Below, in pieces: positions 27,922-37,097 of a DNA stretch of 64,000 bases (its first letter is position 1; each line of letters starts with the position of its first letter). The translations under genes were made by a program, and so were the position numbers. The stretch is from Aliarcobacter cryaerophilus ATCC 43158 (GTDB taxonomy: Bacteria; Campylobacterota; Campylobacteria; Campylobacterales; Arcobacteraceae): contig NZ_CP032823.1 in NCBI RefSeq assembly GCF_003660105.1, positions 1,488,001 through 1,552,000 on the forward strand, given 5' to 3'. Below the pieces are notes generated by a model. The model was not told the DNA's origin and made no database searches. It saw only the letters and a program-made list of their open reading frames with translations.

Positions 27922-28854
27922 CTAAAAAAAGCTATCAATTAAATCTCTCATTATATTTTTATCACTAATTTGGTTTACTAAATCTCTAAACTCATTTGCT
28001 CCCGTGTAGCCTTTTGAATAAGCGTGTAGCAATTTTCTAAAAATTATAGCTCCATAATCTCCGTGAAATTCAAGCATTTTGTCATAATGTTCTAAAATAA
28101 TCTCTTTTTTTATAGAATTATCAATATCTTCAAGCTCATGTTTTAATTGATAAAAAACCCAAGGTTTACCAATAGCACCTCGACCTATCATAACACCATT
28201 TGCTTTTGTGTATTCTAAAACTTCTTTTGCTTTTTTATAATCTTTTATATCTCCATTTGCAATAACAGGAATTGAAATAGCCTCTTTCATCTGCTTAATT
28301 GCATCATAATCTACAGGAGCTTTATATTTTCCAGCTCTTGTTCTTCCATGAACTGATACAAAATCAACTCCACAAGCTTCAACCACTTTTCCAATTTCAA
28401 CTGGAATTTTCTCATTTACACCAAGTCTAACCTTTGCACTTGTATACTCTTTTTTAGAGTATTTTTTAATAGTACTTAAAATCTCTTCAAGCTTTTTTAA
28501 ATCACCAAGTAAATTTGAACCGCTTCCATGATTAAAAACTTTAGGAGCTGGACAACCACAGTTTAAATCAATTCCATCAATTCCATCAACATCATTTAAA
28601 ATCTCAACTGCTGCTTTTACTAAATCAACACTATTTCCAGCAATTTGTACAAAATATGGGTCTTCTGTAGGAGACTTTTCTACCATTTTAAGTGTTCTTG
28701 CACTTTTATAAACCAAAGCATTTGAACTTATCATCTCTGAAATTGTAAGATCAGCTCCAAACTTTTTAACAACACTTCTAAAAGGTAAATCTGTATAACC
28801 AGCAAGTGGTGCAAGCACTACAAGAGGCTTGCTAAAATCTAATTTTTTTTTCAT
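27922..28854 (-). CDS. dusB: tRNA-dihydrouridine synthase (DusB type)
   Basis: A 310-residue flavin enzyme that reduces uridine in the D arm of tRNA. Typical segments are LAPLAGYTDLPFRSVVKKFGAD, the Asn/Cys active site GIDLNCGCPAPKVFNHGSGSNLL, SAKVRLG, SVHGRTRAGKY, PVIANGDI and GVMIGRGAIGKPW. The catalytic Cys (NCGCP) is present. The B subclass is assigned by general resemblance. It starts 2 bases after the membrane protein gene upstream. Confidence 0.92.
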   Translation of the reverse strand: MKKKLDFSKPLVVLAPLAGYTDLPFRSVVKKFGADLTISEMISSNALVYKSARTLKMVEKSPTEDPYFVQIAGNSVDLVKAAVEILNDVDGIDGIDLNCGCPAPKVFNHGSGSNLLGDLKKLEEILSTIKKYSKKEYTSAKVRLGVNEKIPVEIGKVVEACGVDFVSVHGRTRAGKYKAPVDYDAIKQMKEAISIPVIANGDIKDYKKAKEVLEYTKANGVMIGRGAIGKPWVFYQLKHELEDIDNSIKKEIILEHYDKMLEFHGDYGAIIFRKLLHAYSKGYTGANEFRDLVNQISDKNIMRDLIDSFF

Positions 28855-28856
28855 TC

Positions 28857-29867
28857 TTATTTATACGACAAGCTTTCCAAACTATAATGTTTCCCAGCAT
28901 CTTTTAGTTCAATTAGTGCTTTAAAAGGTGCAAAATCATTACCTTGTCTATTTGCTAAATTTTCTCTTAGTTTATCTTTCATTTCAAATTCACTCAAAAT
29001 ATACAAATATGCAGCTGTAGCTTCTTCTTGTTCTTGTGAAATTTTTTCAAAAAGTTCTATTAAAACATCTGGATTTAGACTATTTTTATATTTTTTAGCA
29101 AGTTCAATATAATCATCTTTTGAAAGTTTTATATTTTTCACAAGTTCAAAAATCTCACTATTTTCAAATCCAAACTCACTATTTTCAATATTTTTTTCTA
29201 AAAGTTTAATTGTAAGCTCTTTATCAAGATTTACATTTTTGTAAATTTTTTTAATTGTTGTCATACTTTTTTCACTTAAAGATTTCAAAAATGCTACTTT
29301 TACAATATCGCTATCATATTTTTCTGCTTTTTTTACAATATCAACAGCAAAATCAACTTGTTCATTTATTTTATTGATTAGGTTTTGTTTTCCTAAAGAT
29401 GATTTTTCATCAACTTTTAGATTTTTGTCAACATAAACACCATTATTCACATTTTGTATAGAAGCAACAGTTTTGTTTAATTCTTCATTTGTAGAGCTAA
29501 ATATCTCTTTTGGAACTTCAAGATTTAATTGAGTTAAAATATTTGACAACTCTTTTTGTTTTTTTGTTCTAAAACCAATTTTATTCTCTTTGTTTAATAG
29601 CTTCAATTTGATTAATTCAACCATATTATCCAAATCACTATCTACTAATCTAAGTTTAAAATAGTTAACAAGCCCGTAGAAAATAATATGAATATAAGTT
29701 AAAAGACTTAAAAAAATTATAGGTAAAACAAACCAAACAGATACAGGCAATGTTTCACTAAAACCAAACAAACTAAGAGTGTATTCTCCAAACTCTAAAC
29801 TATGAACAAAACCGAACAATACGATTATTAACAGTATTGTTGAAATTATATAACTTTTAAGACCCAT
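28857..29867 (-). CDS. Hypothetical two-helix membrane protein with helical repeat-like cytoplasmic domain
   Basis: A 336-residue protein I do not recognise. Two N-terminal membrane helices (about 6-23 and 42-66) are followed by a long, mostly helical Lys/Glu-rich soluble region. That region contains repeating helix pairs near its end, suggestive of a TPR-like or alpha solenoid fold. I start at ATG 29867 because AAAAAGG precedes it; the open frame extends 15 codons further. It lies between dusB and rlmH and is probably cotranscribed. The layout recalls the LapA/LapB type of anchored helical repeat protein, but no motif confirms this. Confidence 0.6.
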   Translation of the reverse strand: MGLKSYIISTILLIIVLFGFVHSLEFGEYTLSLFGFSETLPVSVWFVLPIIFLSLLTYIHIIFYGLVNYFKLRLVDSDLDNMVELIKLKLLNKENKIGFRTKKQKELSNILTQLNLEVPKEIFSSTNEELNKTVASIQNVNNGVYVDKNLKVDEKSSLGKQNLINKINEQVDFAVDIVKKAEKYDSDIVKVAFLKSLSEKSMTTIKKIYKNVNLDKELTIKLLEKNIENSEFGFENSEIFELVKNIKLSKDDYIELAKKYKNSLNPDVLIELFEKISQEQEEATAAYLYILSEFEMKDKLRENLANRQGNDFAPFKALIELKDAGKHYSLESLSYK

Positions 29868-29925
29868 CTTCTTTTTTCCTTTTTGAAGAGTTAATTGTGT
29901 TTTATTATACAAAAAAGTTTATAAA

Positions 29926-30381
29926 TTACTTATGATATGGATGATTATTTATAATACTTAAAGACCTAAATATCTGTTCTGATAGTATCAAAGTAGCAAT
30001 TTTATGTGCAAATGTAAGCTTACTTAGAGAAATTACACTATCACAAAGAGATAAAAACTCATTTTCAAAACCAAAAGCTCCACCAATAAAAAAGTTTATC
30101 TCATTTTTATCTTCTAAAAGCTTAGAAAAAGCAAAACTATCAACACTTTTACCCAAAACATCAAGGGCTATGTTATATCCTTTTAAATATGGCAAATAAC
30201 TTTTTGTATATATCTTTTTTGATTCATTTTCTCCGATAGTTTGAGCTTTTGCTATATCTTTATTAAAGATATAAAAAATTTCAACTTTTGCATATTTACT
30301 GGACATTTTTATAAATTCTTTAATAAGTTTATCAAAATCATCACTACTAGGTTTTACTATTGAGTAAATATTAATTTTCAT
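29926..30381 (-). CDS. rlmH: 23S rRNA pseudouridine-1915 N3-methyltransferase
   Basis: A 151-residue SPOUT-class methyltransferase that modifies helix 69 of 23S rRNA on the assembled ribosome. The trefoil-knot SAM region is clear: FFIGGAFGFENEFLSLCDSVISLSKLTFAHKIATLILSEQ. The diagnostic C-terminus FRSLSIINNHPYHK is intact. It overlaps the thiE-like gene by 11 bases. Confidence 0.95.
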   Translation of the reverse strand: MKINIYSIVKPSSDDFDKLIKEFIKMSSKYAKVEIFYIFNKDIAKAQTIGENESKKIYTKSYLPYLKGYNIALDVLGKSVDSFAFSKLLEDKNEINFFIGGAFGFENEFLSLCDSVISLSKLTFAHKIATLILSEQIFRSLSIINNHPYHK

Positions 30382-30982
30382 TTAAAATAGCACTTCCAAC
30401 ACAGTTAAATTTTGTATTTTTTATAACATCATCAACTTTTACTCCGCCAATAGCACAAACAGGATGTTTAGATATTTTTGCTAAATATTGCAGTTTTTCA
30501 CCCAAAATATTTGAAATATCTTTTGTATTTGTTGATTTATAAGCTCCTAAACCTATCATATCAAGCTCAAAACTATTTGCTTCAAGAATTTCTAATTCAT
30601 TGTGAGTTGAAAGTCCTAAAAGTTTATTTTTTAGCTTTTTTCGTAAAAGTTTTATTGCTAAATTTTTATCTTTATGTATTTTTAAAACATCTTCTTGACC
30701 TAAATGGAAACCATCTGCATAATCAATCAACTCTAGTTTATCATTTATAATAATTGGAATATTTAGATTTTGTCTAAGAAAAATAAGATTTTGTTTTTGT
30801 ATTTCTAAATCTGAAACTTTATCTCTATATTGTAGAAGTTTTACATCATATTTTTTTAAAATTTCTAAAAAATTCTCAAGAGTTATATTTTTTTTTAAAA
30901 GAGTTTCGTAATCACACAAAACATAAAGATAGTTAAAAGCTTCAAGATTAAATCCCAAAGCTTTTTCTAAATTCGAAGGCAT
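30371..30982 (-). CDS. Thiamine phosphate synthase family protein (ThiE/TenI-like)
   Basis: A 203-residue beta/alpha barrel protein of the thiamine phosphate synthase superfamily. Visible are LLQYRDKVSD (the substrate Arg strand), IIINDKLELIDYADGFHLGQED, LGLSTHNELEI, MIGLGAYKSTNTK and the phosphate-binding end CAIGGVKVDDV. About 25 extra N-terminal residues and the divergent wording leave open whether it is the true ThiE or a TenI-type relative. No other thi gene is nearby. It overlaps accD by one base (TAATG). Confidence 0.75.
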   Translation of the reverse strand: MPSNLEKALGFNLEAFNYLYVLCDYETLLKKNITLENFLEILKKYDVKLLQYRDKVSDLEIQKQNLIFLRQNLNIPIIINDKLELIDYADGFHLGQEDVLKIHKDKNLAIKLLRKKLKNKLLGLSTHNELEILEANSFELDMIGLGAYKSTNTKDISNILGEKLQYLAKISKHPVCAIGGVKVDDVIKNTKFNCVGSAILNEN

Positions 30983-31848
30983 TAGCTAATTTTTTCTTGT
31001 CCAAAAATAGTTAATAAATCTGTAAGAGTTTTTTTCATCTCTCTTCTATTTACAACCATATCAATAGAACCTTTTTCTAGTAAAAATTCAGCTCTTTGGA
31101 AACCCTCAGGAAGATCAGTTCCAATAGTTTGCTTAATTACTCTTTGTCCAGCAAAACCTATTAAAGCACCTGGCTCTGCCATAATAATATCTCCTAAAAA
31201 TGCAAAAGAAGCAGAAACTCCACCCATAGTAGGATCTGTTAATATAGATATATATGGAAGTTTATAGCTATCAAGTTTTTTCAAAGCTGCAGATGTTTTT
31301 GCCATTTGCATCAAAGAAAAAGTTGATTCTTGCATTCTTGCGCCTCCTGATGCTGAAACTATAATAACTGCTTGTTTTTTCTCGATTGCTCGATTAACTG
31401 CTCGTACTATTTTTTCTCCCTCAACACTACCTAAACTTCCACCCATAAATGCAAAGTCAAAAACTATAAGTTGAACACCAATTGAGTTAATTGTGCACTC
31501 ACCACTAATTACACTTGATACTCTTCCAGTTTTTTCAAATCCATCTTCAACTCTTTTTTTATAAGAGAGTTTATCTACAAACTTCAAAGGGTCATTTGGT
31601 TTTAAATTTGTATCAAACTCTACAAAGCTATTTTCATCTGCAAGGATTTCTACTCTTCTTTTTGCCCCTATTCTCATATGGAATTCACATTTTGGACAAA
31701 CATTATCTTGATTTTCAACCTCTTTGAAAAACATCAAAGAGCTACAACTAGGACATTTTATCCAGTGGCTTGGAGCATCTTTTTTTGTAGCTTGCTCTTT
31801 ATTTTTGTTATCAAATGAAATTTTGCTAAATAGATTTTTTAAATCCAC
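30982..31848 (-). CDS. accD: Acetyl-CoA carboxylase carboxyltransferase subunit beta
   Basis: A 288-residue subunit of acetyl-CoA carboxylase, which makes malonyl-CoA for fatty acids. The N-terminal zinc ribbon is C32-x2-C35 and C51-x2-C54. The carboxyltransferase core follows: FDFAFMGGSLGSVEGEKIV, VSASGGARMQESTFSLMQMAKT, TDPTMGGVSASFAFLGDI and EPGALIGFAGQRVI. Full length. It heads an accD, thiE-like, rlmH, membrane protein, dusB series. Confidence 0.96.
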   Translation of the reverse strand: MDLKNLFSKISFDNKNKEQATKKDAPSHWIKCPSCSSLMFFKEVENQDNVCPKCEFHMRIGAKRRVEILADENSFVEFDTNLKPNDPLKFVDKLSYKKRVEDGFEKTGRVSSVISGECTINSIGVQLIVFDFAFMGGSLGSVEGEKIVRAVNRAIEKKQAVIIVSASGGARMQESTFSLMQMAKTSAALKKLDSYKLPYISILTDPTMGGVSASFAFLGDIIMAEPGALIGFAGQRVIKQTIGTDLPEGFQRAEFLLEKGSIDMVVNRREMKKTLTDLLTIFGQEKIS

Positions 31849-31894
31849 TACCTTTTCTCCTTTTTTTCTAAAGCAATATTATAGTTAAATCTAA

Positions 31895-33103
31895 CTAAAT
31901 ATTTTTAAATTTATCCAATTCATCTAGTTTTTCCCATGGATAATCAGGTTGTCCAACTTGACCACGAGCAGCTACATCCGCATAAAGGAAAGTTGTAGCA
32001 CTTGGTTTATCTAAGTTAAATTTTTGCGTAATCCATCTTGGAGTTAAAGGGAAATTTTCCATTACAAATGCAGATAAAACATCATCATTATGTTTTGTGT
32101 ATGTTCCCATAGTATCAACAGAAACTGAAGTTGGACGTGCAACTCCAATAGCATAAGATATTTGTACAATTGCTTTTTTTGAAAGTCCTGAAGCAACTAT
32201 ATGTTTTGCAATCCATCTTGCTGCATAAAGTCCACTTCTATCAACTTTTGTGTAATCTTTTGAAGATTGAGCACCACCACCAATTGGTGCATATCCACCA
32301 AAACTATCAACAATTAATTTTCTTCCCGTTAATCCACTATCATGTAAAGATGAGTGATTTACATATCTTCCTGTTGGATTAATATGAATAATTGTGCTAT
32401 TTTTATCATAAAGTTTACTTGGAAGTCCAGAATTATCAATTAATTCTTGAATTATAGTTCTTACTTCTTCTATTTTCATTCCTTCAACACAAGGTGCTGA
32501 AACTACAATTGTATGTATTTTTTGAGGAAGTCCATTTTCAAAATTCTCTTTTGTTACATAATCAACTGTAACTTGAGTTTTAATATCAACACCAAACTTA
32601 TCATTATTTTTTAAAGCATAATTATATACTGTATCACAAAGTCTTCTAGCATAAACTATCGCTGCAGGCATAAATTCAGCTGCTTCATTTGAAGCAAATC
32701 CAAACATAATTCCTTGATCACCAGCTCCAATTTCTCCTGTTGTTTGATCAACTCCTTGAGAAATATCTGGACTTTGTTGGTTTAATAAAACTTGAACTTT
32801 TACATCATCAGGATGTAAAGCTTGCTCTTTTGTAAAAGCACTTTTACCATCGTATCCAATTTTTGCTAATGCATCTTTTACTATTTTTTCATAATCATTT
32901 TGTGATAATTTAGCATTAGATTTTACTTCACCACCAATAACAACATGTTTACCAGCAACAAATACTTCACTTGCAACTCTACTATTACTATCTTCAATAA
33001 TAAGTCTATCAACTATACTATCAGCAATAATATCAGCACATTTATCAGGGTGACCAGGGCTTACAACTTCACTTGTAAACAGATATTGAGATTTTTTTTT
33101 CAT
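31895..33103 (-). CDS. metK: S-adenosylmethionine synthase
   Basis: A 402-residue enzyme making SAM from methionine and ATP. YLFTSEVVSPGHPDKCADI, GAGDQGIMFGFASNEA, NPTGRYVNHSSLHDSGLTGRK and GGGAQSSKDYTKVDRSGLY are typical of the Campylobacter branch. I choose ATG 33103 (MKKKSQYL) because AAAGGA lies 11 bases upstream and the length then matches relatives. The frame is open to an ATG at 33154, but that extension is built from repeated DNA. The start overlaps the stop of an upstream out-of-frame ORF (ATGA), so metK may be expressed by termination-reinitiation. Confidence 0.93.
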   Translation of the reverse strand: MKKKSQYLFTSEVVSPGHPDKCADIIADSIVDRLIIEDSNSRVASEVFVAGKHVVIGGEVKSNAKLSQNDYEKIVKDALAKIGYDGKSAFTKEQALHPDDVKVQVLLNQQSPDISQGVDQTTGEIGAGDQGIMFGFASNEAAEFMPAAIVYARRLCDTVYNYALKNNDKFGVDIKTQVTVDYVTKENFENGLPQKIHTIVVSAPCVEGMKIEEVRTIIQELIDNSGLPSKLYDKNSTIIHINPTGRYVNHSSLHDSGLTGRKLIVDSFGGYAPIGGGAQSSKDYTKVDRSGLYAARWIAKHIVASGLSKKAIVQISYAIGVARPTSVSVDTMGTYTKHNDDVLSAFVMENFPLTPRWITQKFNLDKPSATTFLYADVAARGQVGQPDYPWEKLDELDKFKNI

Positions 33104-33168
33104 TTTGTTTTCCATCCTTTGTTTTCCACAAGCTTTGCTTGCATTGTTTTCCATCTTTTGTTTTCCAT
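33100..33168 (-). CDS. Upstream ORF overlapping the metK start
   Basis: A 22-codon frame, ATG 33168 to TGA 33100, whose stop overlaps the metK ATG as ATGA. It encodes a 13-residue repeat: residues 1-8 (MENKRWKT) recur as residues 14-21 (VENKGWKT). A TATAAA at 33182-33177 would place the transcript start almost at its ATG, so it may be translated without a leader. Its translation would deliver ribosomes to metK. Whether it is expressed is inference. Confidence 0.45.
   Translation of the reverse strand: MENKRWKTMQAKLVENKGWKTK
33104..33168 (-). repeat. Imperfect 39-nt tandem duplication in the metK leader
   Basis: GGAAAACA occurs four times on the minus strand, at 33106-33113, 33120-33127, 33145-33152 and 33159-33166. 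The pairs are 39 bases apart, an imperfect direct duplication. A small hairpin (CAAGC, AAA, GCTTG) sits between them. Confidence 0.7.
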
Positions 33169-33262
33169 TTAGTCTTTTTATAAGAATTAAAATAAAAATT
33201 TAAAGAATTCAATTTGCTTTAAAAGCAAAAAGTTTTGTATTTTAGCTAAAGATTTCTTTTAT

Positions 33263-33493
33263 TTACTTTTTTTGTTTTAGTTGTTTTCTAAAATTTTTAA
33301 GCATAGTTCTCTCATCTTTTAGCTTTAAATTCTCCTCTTCATCTTTTTCATCTCTTATTTTTTTATCAAGTTTTAAAATCTTATCTTCTATTTTATCTCT
33401 TAATTTTTCAATCTTTCTTTTTTTAATATCTTCATTGTTTTGTATTAAAAATAGATAATTTTTTACTTTTTCAAGAATTTTTTTTAGCTTCAT
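33263..33493 (-). CDS. Small Lys/Glu-rich coiled-coil protein
   Basis: A 76-residue, highly charged and almost fully helical protein, probably a coiled coil. AGGAG stands properly ahead of its ATG, and it overlaps the end of the Na/Pi transporter gene by 23 bases, so it is likely translated from the same mRNA. No known domain is recognised. A weak hairpin (33213-33229) follows it. It may be an accessory to the transporter, though nothing in it shows this directly. Confidence 0.6.
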   Translation of the reverse strand: MKLKKILEKVKNYLFLIQNNEDIKKRKIEKLRDKIEDKILKLDKKIRDEKDEEENLKLKDERTMLKNFRKQLKQKK

Positions 33494-35246
33494 AATCTTC
33501 TCCTAACTCTTTTATACTTAAATCCTGAATCCATAAAACTTTTGATACATTTATTAGTTTACTAATTATTAAATTTGCATGGTAACTATCATTTAATAGA
33601 CTTGTTGCCATTTTTTTATCAATTCTTTTCTCTCGTATTAATATATCTATTCTTCTAGTTGCAATTACATCTAATCCTTTTAAATACTCTTTTAATAGCT
33701 CAGATTTTGATAAAACATCTATCTCGTCTTTACTATTTTTTATCTCATTTATAGTGTTTGTAGTTTTTGCAATAGCTTCTCTTATAAAGTTGTACTCATC
33801 TTTTATATAACCATTATTGCTCGATATATATTTTTTTATATTTTTTTGAAGCTCTTTTGTATTTTTTACAGATTCAGCTATATTTCTACAAGCATTTCTT
33901 AAATCATTTAAATATGCCCTTTTCTCATCATCAAGTTCACTTATAAAATATGTTGAATAATCAATAATATCGCTATATAAAGATTTAATTCTACTTTCAT
34001 AAAACTCATCTATATTTAAATCTATAATATCCGATGACTCTTTTACAATTTTAGAAATATTACTCTTTCCAATATATCTGTGCCTATGAAGCATAATTGC
34101 ATGACTCAAAACTTCAGTTGCATTATCATATAAGTGGATAGTCTCTTTTCTTGTTGCTTTTAAAGCTGCAAATGGAACTGCAATAACTTCCATATCTATA
34201 AATTTTGGTTTAGAAATATAACTATCTTTATCTTCAACAAATAGTTTTTTCAGAAAAATTACCAGTTTTGGAATAAAAAATGAGAAAATTATAAGTCCAA
34301 CAAGATTAAACAGTGTATGAAAAACAGCCAATTTCATAGCCCAATCATCACTTTTAATTCCCAAATATTTTGATATATAATCAACAAAATCAATCATAAG
34401 ATATAAAGAGGCTAATGTGATAACAGCTGTTATTCCTTTAAAAATAAATAATCCAACTGCCATTCTTTTGCTATTTGCATTTGAAACTATAGCTCCTAAA
34501 GCTGCAGTTGTTGCTGTTCCTATATTTGCTCCAACTGCTATTGCCATAGCATTTATATATACAATTTGACCTGTTACCAAAGCTGTTACAGTTAAAGCCA
34601 TTGTTGCACTACTTGATTGAATAATCACTGTTGCAAGAGCTCCAATAAGAGTATAAACTATAATTCCAGCATATCCATCAATTGCAAATTGAGCTAAATC
34701 TATTCCTTGCTTTAAATCTTCAAATCCATCTTTCATATATCCAATACCTAAAAAGACAAATCCAAGACCTAAAAGAATATTCCCAACTCCTTGAAAATTT
34801 CTATTTTTATAAAATCTAAAAATTACACCAAAAATTATCATAGGAAGAGCAAAAGCTGCTATATCAATCTTAACACCAAGAGTTGAGACAATCCAAGTTG
34901 TAGCAGTTGTTCCAACTGCTGATCCAAATACAACTCCAAGTGCACCTGCAAGTGAGATTATTTTTGCGGATAAAAATGAGATTACAATAATTGCAATTAA
35001 AGATGAACTTTGTAAAATTGCGGTTGCAGTTATTCCCAAAAATATAGATTTTGAATTTGTATTTTTACTATTAGCGATTAATTTTTCTAAAATCCCACCA
35101 CTAAAAAATTTAAATCCATCCTCCATAAATTGCATTCCAATTATAAAAACAGCAACTCCTGCAACTATATATTTAGAATCCTCATTTACATAAAGCAAAT
35201 AGGCTAAGGAGATTAAAAGTATGTAGGATAGATATTTTTTCATCAC
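33471..35246 (-). CDS. Na/Pi cotransporter family protein with PhoU-like domain
   Basis: A 591-residue inner-membrane protein of the NptA/SLC34-like family. The duplicated transport repeats are visible (ATAILQSSSLIAIIVISF and ALATVIIQSSSATMALTV, each with the QSSS motif), as is the Gly-rich AVGANIGTATTAALGA. After about residue 340 a soluble PhoU-like helical domain follows. It probably imports phosphate with sodium, with the PhoU-like part regulating it. The start overlaps the stop of glmS by 4 bases (ATGA). Confidence 0.87.
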   Translation of the reverse strand: MMKKYLSYILLISLAYLLYVNEDSKYIVAGVAVFIIGMQFMEDGFKFFSGGILEKLIANSKNTNSKSIFLGITATAILQSSSLIAIIVISFLSAKIISLAGALGVVFGSAVGTTATTWIVSTLGVKIDIAAFALPMIIFGVIFRFYKNRNFQGVGNILLGLGFVFLGIGYMKDGFEDLKQGIDLAQFAIDGYAGIIVYTLIGALATVIIQSSSATMALTVTALVTGQIVYINAMAIAVGANIGTATTAALGAIVSNANSKRMAVGLFIFKGITAVITLASLYLMIDFVDYISKYLGIKSDDWAMKLAVFHTLFNLVGLIIFSFFIPKLVIFLKKLFVEDKDSYISKPKFIDMEVIAVPFAALKATRKETIHLYDNATEVLSHAIMLHRHRYIGKSNISKIVKESSDIIDLNIDEFYESRIKSLYSDIIDYSTYFISELDDEKRAYLNDLRNACRNIAESVKNTKELQKNIKKYISSNNGYIKDEYNFIREAIAKTTNTINEIKNSKDEIDVLSKSELLKEYLKGLDVIATRRIDILIREKRIDKKMATSLLNDSYHANLIISKLINVSKVLWIQDLSIKELGEDYEAKKNS

Positions 35247-37045
35247 TCAACTGTTACTGATTTTGCTAAGTTTCTTGGCATATCTACATCATTTTTAAGT
35301 CTTATTGATATCTCCATAGATAAAATTTGAAGAGCTACTAGCATTTCAAAAAATTCAAGCATATAGTGATCACACTTATTTATTTTTATAAAATCATCTG
35401 CTAGTTCAAAATCAGCAGAAGATATTGCACAAATTGTACTATCACGTGCGCTTAACTCTTCTACATTTGATTTAATTTTATCATACAACATATTTTTTGG
35501 CATAAGTGCAATAGTAAAAAGTTCTGGGTCTGCAAGAGCAATTGGTCCATGTTTCATCTCACCAGCTGGATAACCTTCTGCATGTAAATATGAAATCTCT
35601 TTAAGTTTTAAAGCACCTTCAAGAGCAAGTGGATAGAATACATCTCTTCCAATAAAGAAAAATCCATGACCATGTAAATATCTTTTTGATAATCTTTTTG
35701 CTTTTTCATGAATATTTTCATGGACTTTTAAAGCTTTTGGAACCTCTCTTAAGGTATTAACCTCATTTTCAAGCTTATCTTTAGAAATAGTTTTTCTAAT
35801 TTGTGCAAAATATAGACTTAACATCCACAAAACAGCAGTTTGAGTAGAAAATGCTTTTGTAGAAGCAACTCCTTTTTCAATTCCAGCACGTGTTAGAATT
35901 GTAAAATCTGCAACCCTTGTCATAGAAGAGTTATCAACATTACAAATTACCAAAGTTCTAAGACCTGCATTCTTTGCCATTTTTAAAGCTTCCAAAGTAT
36001 CAGCTGTTTCTCCACTTTGAGAGATAACAACAAACAGTGTATCTTTTGTCAATAGTGGCTCTTTATATCTAAACTCACTTGCAACTTCAATACTACATTT
36101 TATTTTTGATAATCTTTCAAATAAATATGAAGATGCCAGCCCTGCATGATATGAAGTTCCACATGCACAAATTTTAATCTCATTTATTCCATCTAATATT
36201 TTTGAATCAATCTCATCAAAATTTATCTCACTATCTTTTACACGACCTAACATACAATCACTTACAACAACACTTTGTTCATAAATCTCTTTTTCCATAA
36301 AGTATCTAAAACCATCTTTTTGAGCAAATTGTTTTGATGTTGGAAGTTTTGACCAAACAATATTTTTACTAAAAAACTCAATACCATCTCTAGAAGCTAC
36401 TCCACCAATTTTATCATCCAGATATACAACATCGTTTGCAAGTCCAATTAGTGCTGAATCAGAAGATGCAAAAAGAACTTCATCTTTTTCTATACCATGC
36501 CCTACAATCATAGGACTTCCAAGTTTATAGAAAAATATTTTTTCTGGTTCTTTTTTTGTAATTAATAAAATAGCATAAGCACCTTCAAGTCTTTTTATAG
36601 TCTCTTGAAATGCTTTTTTTGCATCATTTAATTTGTTATTATAGTGTTCAAAAAGATGAACAATAACTTCTGTATCTGTTTGAGAAACAAAATTATGACC
36701 CAAAGATGTTAATTCATCTTTTAGCTCTTTATAATTTTCAATTATTCCATTATGAACAACATAAGAGTATTCACCTAAGTGTGGATGAGCATTAACTTCT
36801 GTTGGTTTTCCATGAGTTGCCCATCTTGTGTGTCCAATTCCTAGATTATATCTATCTTTATTACTTTGGTTAACTTTTTCTTCAAGATTTACAAGCTTCC
36901 CAACTGCCTTAAATACATCAATTTCATTTCCATTTAAAACAGCAATTCCTGCACTATCATAACCTCTATATTCAAGTTCTTTTAAACCATCCAATAAAAT
37001 CTTTGTTGTATCGTATTTTCCTATGTAACCAACTATTCCACACAT
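35243..37045 (-). CDS. glmS: Glutamine-fructose-6-phosphate aminotransferase (isomerizing)
   Basis: A 600-residue enzyme that makes glucosamine-6-phosphate for peptidoglycan and lipopolysaccharide. The N-terminal nucleophile is Cys2 in MCGIVGYIG. The glutaminase domain has GIGHTRWATHGKP and HNGIIENY. Two SIS sugar isomerase domains follow, with CGTSYHAGLA, SQSGETADTLEAL and KEISYLHAEGYPAGEMKHGP. It ends PRNLAKSVTVE as in relatives. I see no glmS ribozyme, as expected outside Gram-positives. Confidence 0.97.
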   Translation of the reverse strand: MCGIVGYIGKYDTTKILLDGLKELEYRGYDSAGIAVLNGNEIDVFKAVGKLVNLEEKVNQSNKDRYNLGIGHTRWATHGKPTEVNAHPHLGEYSYVVHNGIIENYKELKDELTSLGHNFVSQTDTEVIVHLFEHYNNKLNDAKKAFQETIKRLEGAYAILLITKKEPEKIFFYKLGSPMIVGHGIEKDEVLFASSDSALIGLANDVVYLDDKIGGVASRDGIEFFSKNIVWSKLPTSKQFAQKDGFRYFMEKEIYEQSVVVSDCMLGRVKDSEINFDEIDSKILDGINEIKICACGTSYHAGLASSYLFERLSKIKCSIEVASEFRYKEPLLTKDTLFVVISQSGETADTLEALKMAKNAGLRTLVICNVDNSSMTRVADFTILTRAGIEKGVASTKAFSTQTAVLWMLSLYFAQIRKTISKDKLENEVNTLREVPKALKVHENIHEKAKRLSKRYLHGHGFFFIGRDVFYPLALEGALKLKEISYLHAEGYPAGEMKHGPIALADPELFTIALMPKNMLYDKIKSNVEELSARDSTICAISSADFELADDFIKINKCDHYMLEFFEMLVALQILSMEISIRLKNDVDMPRNLAKSVTVE

Positions 37046-37097
37046 AAAAAGTCCTTAAATATCATTTTAAAAAATATAAGATTTTATCAAAAACTAA

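Noticed and set aside
33104-33168. Possible CRISPR-like or riboswitch array ahead of metK
   Set aside because: Only four 8-base repeats inside a 39-nt duplication, with no spacers of uniform size and no recognisable SAM riboswitch core.
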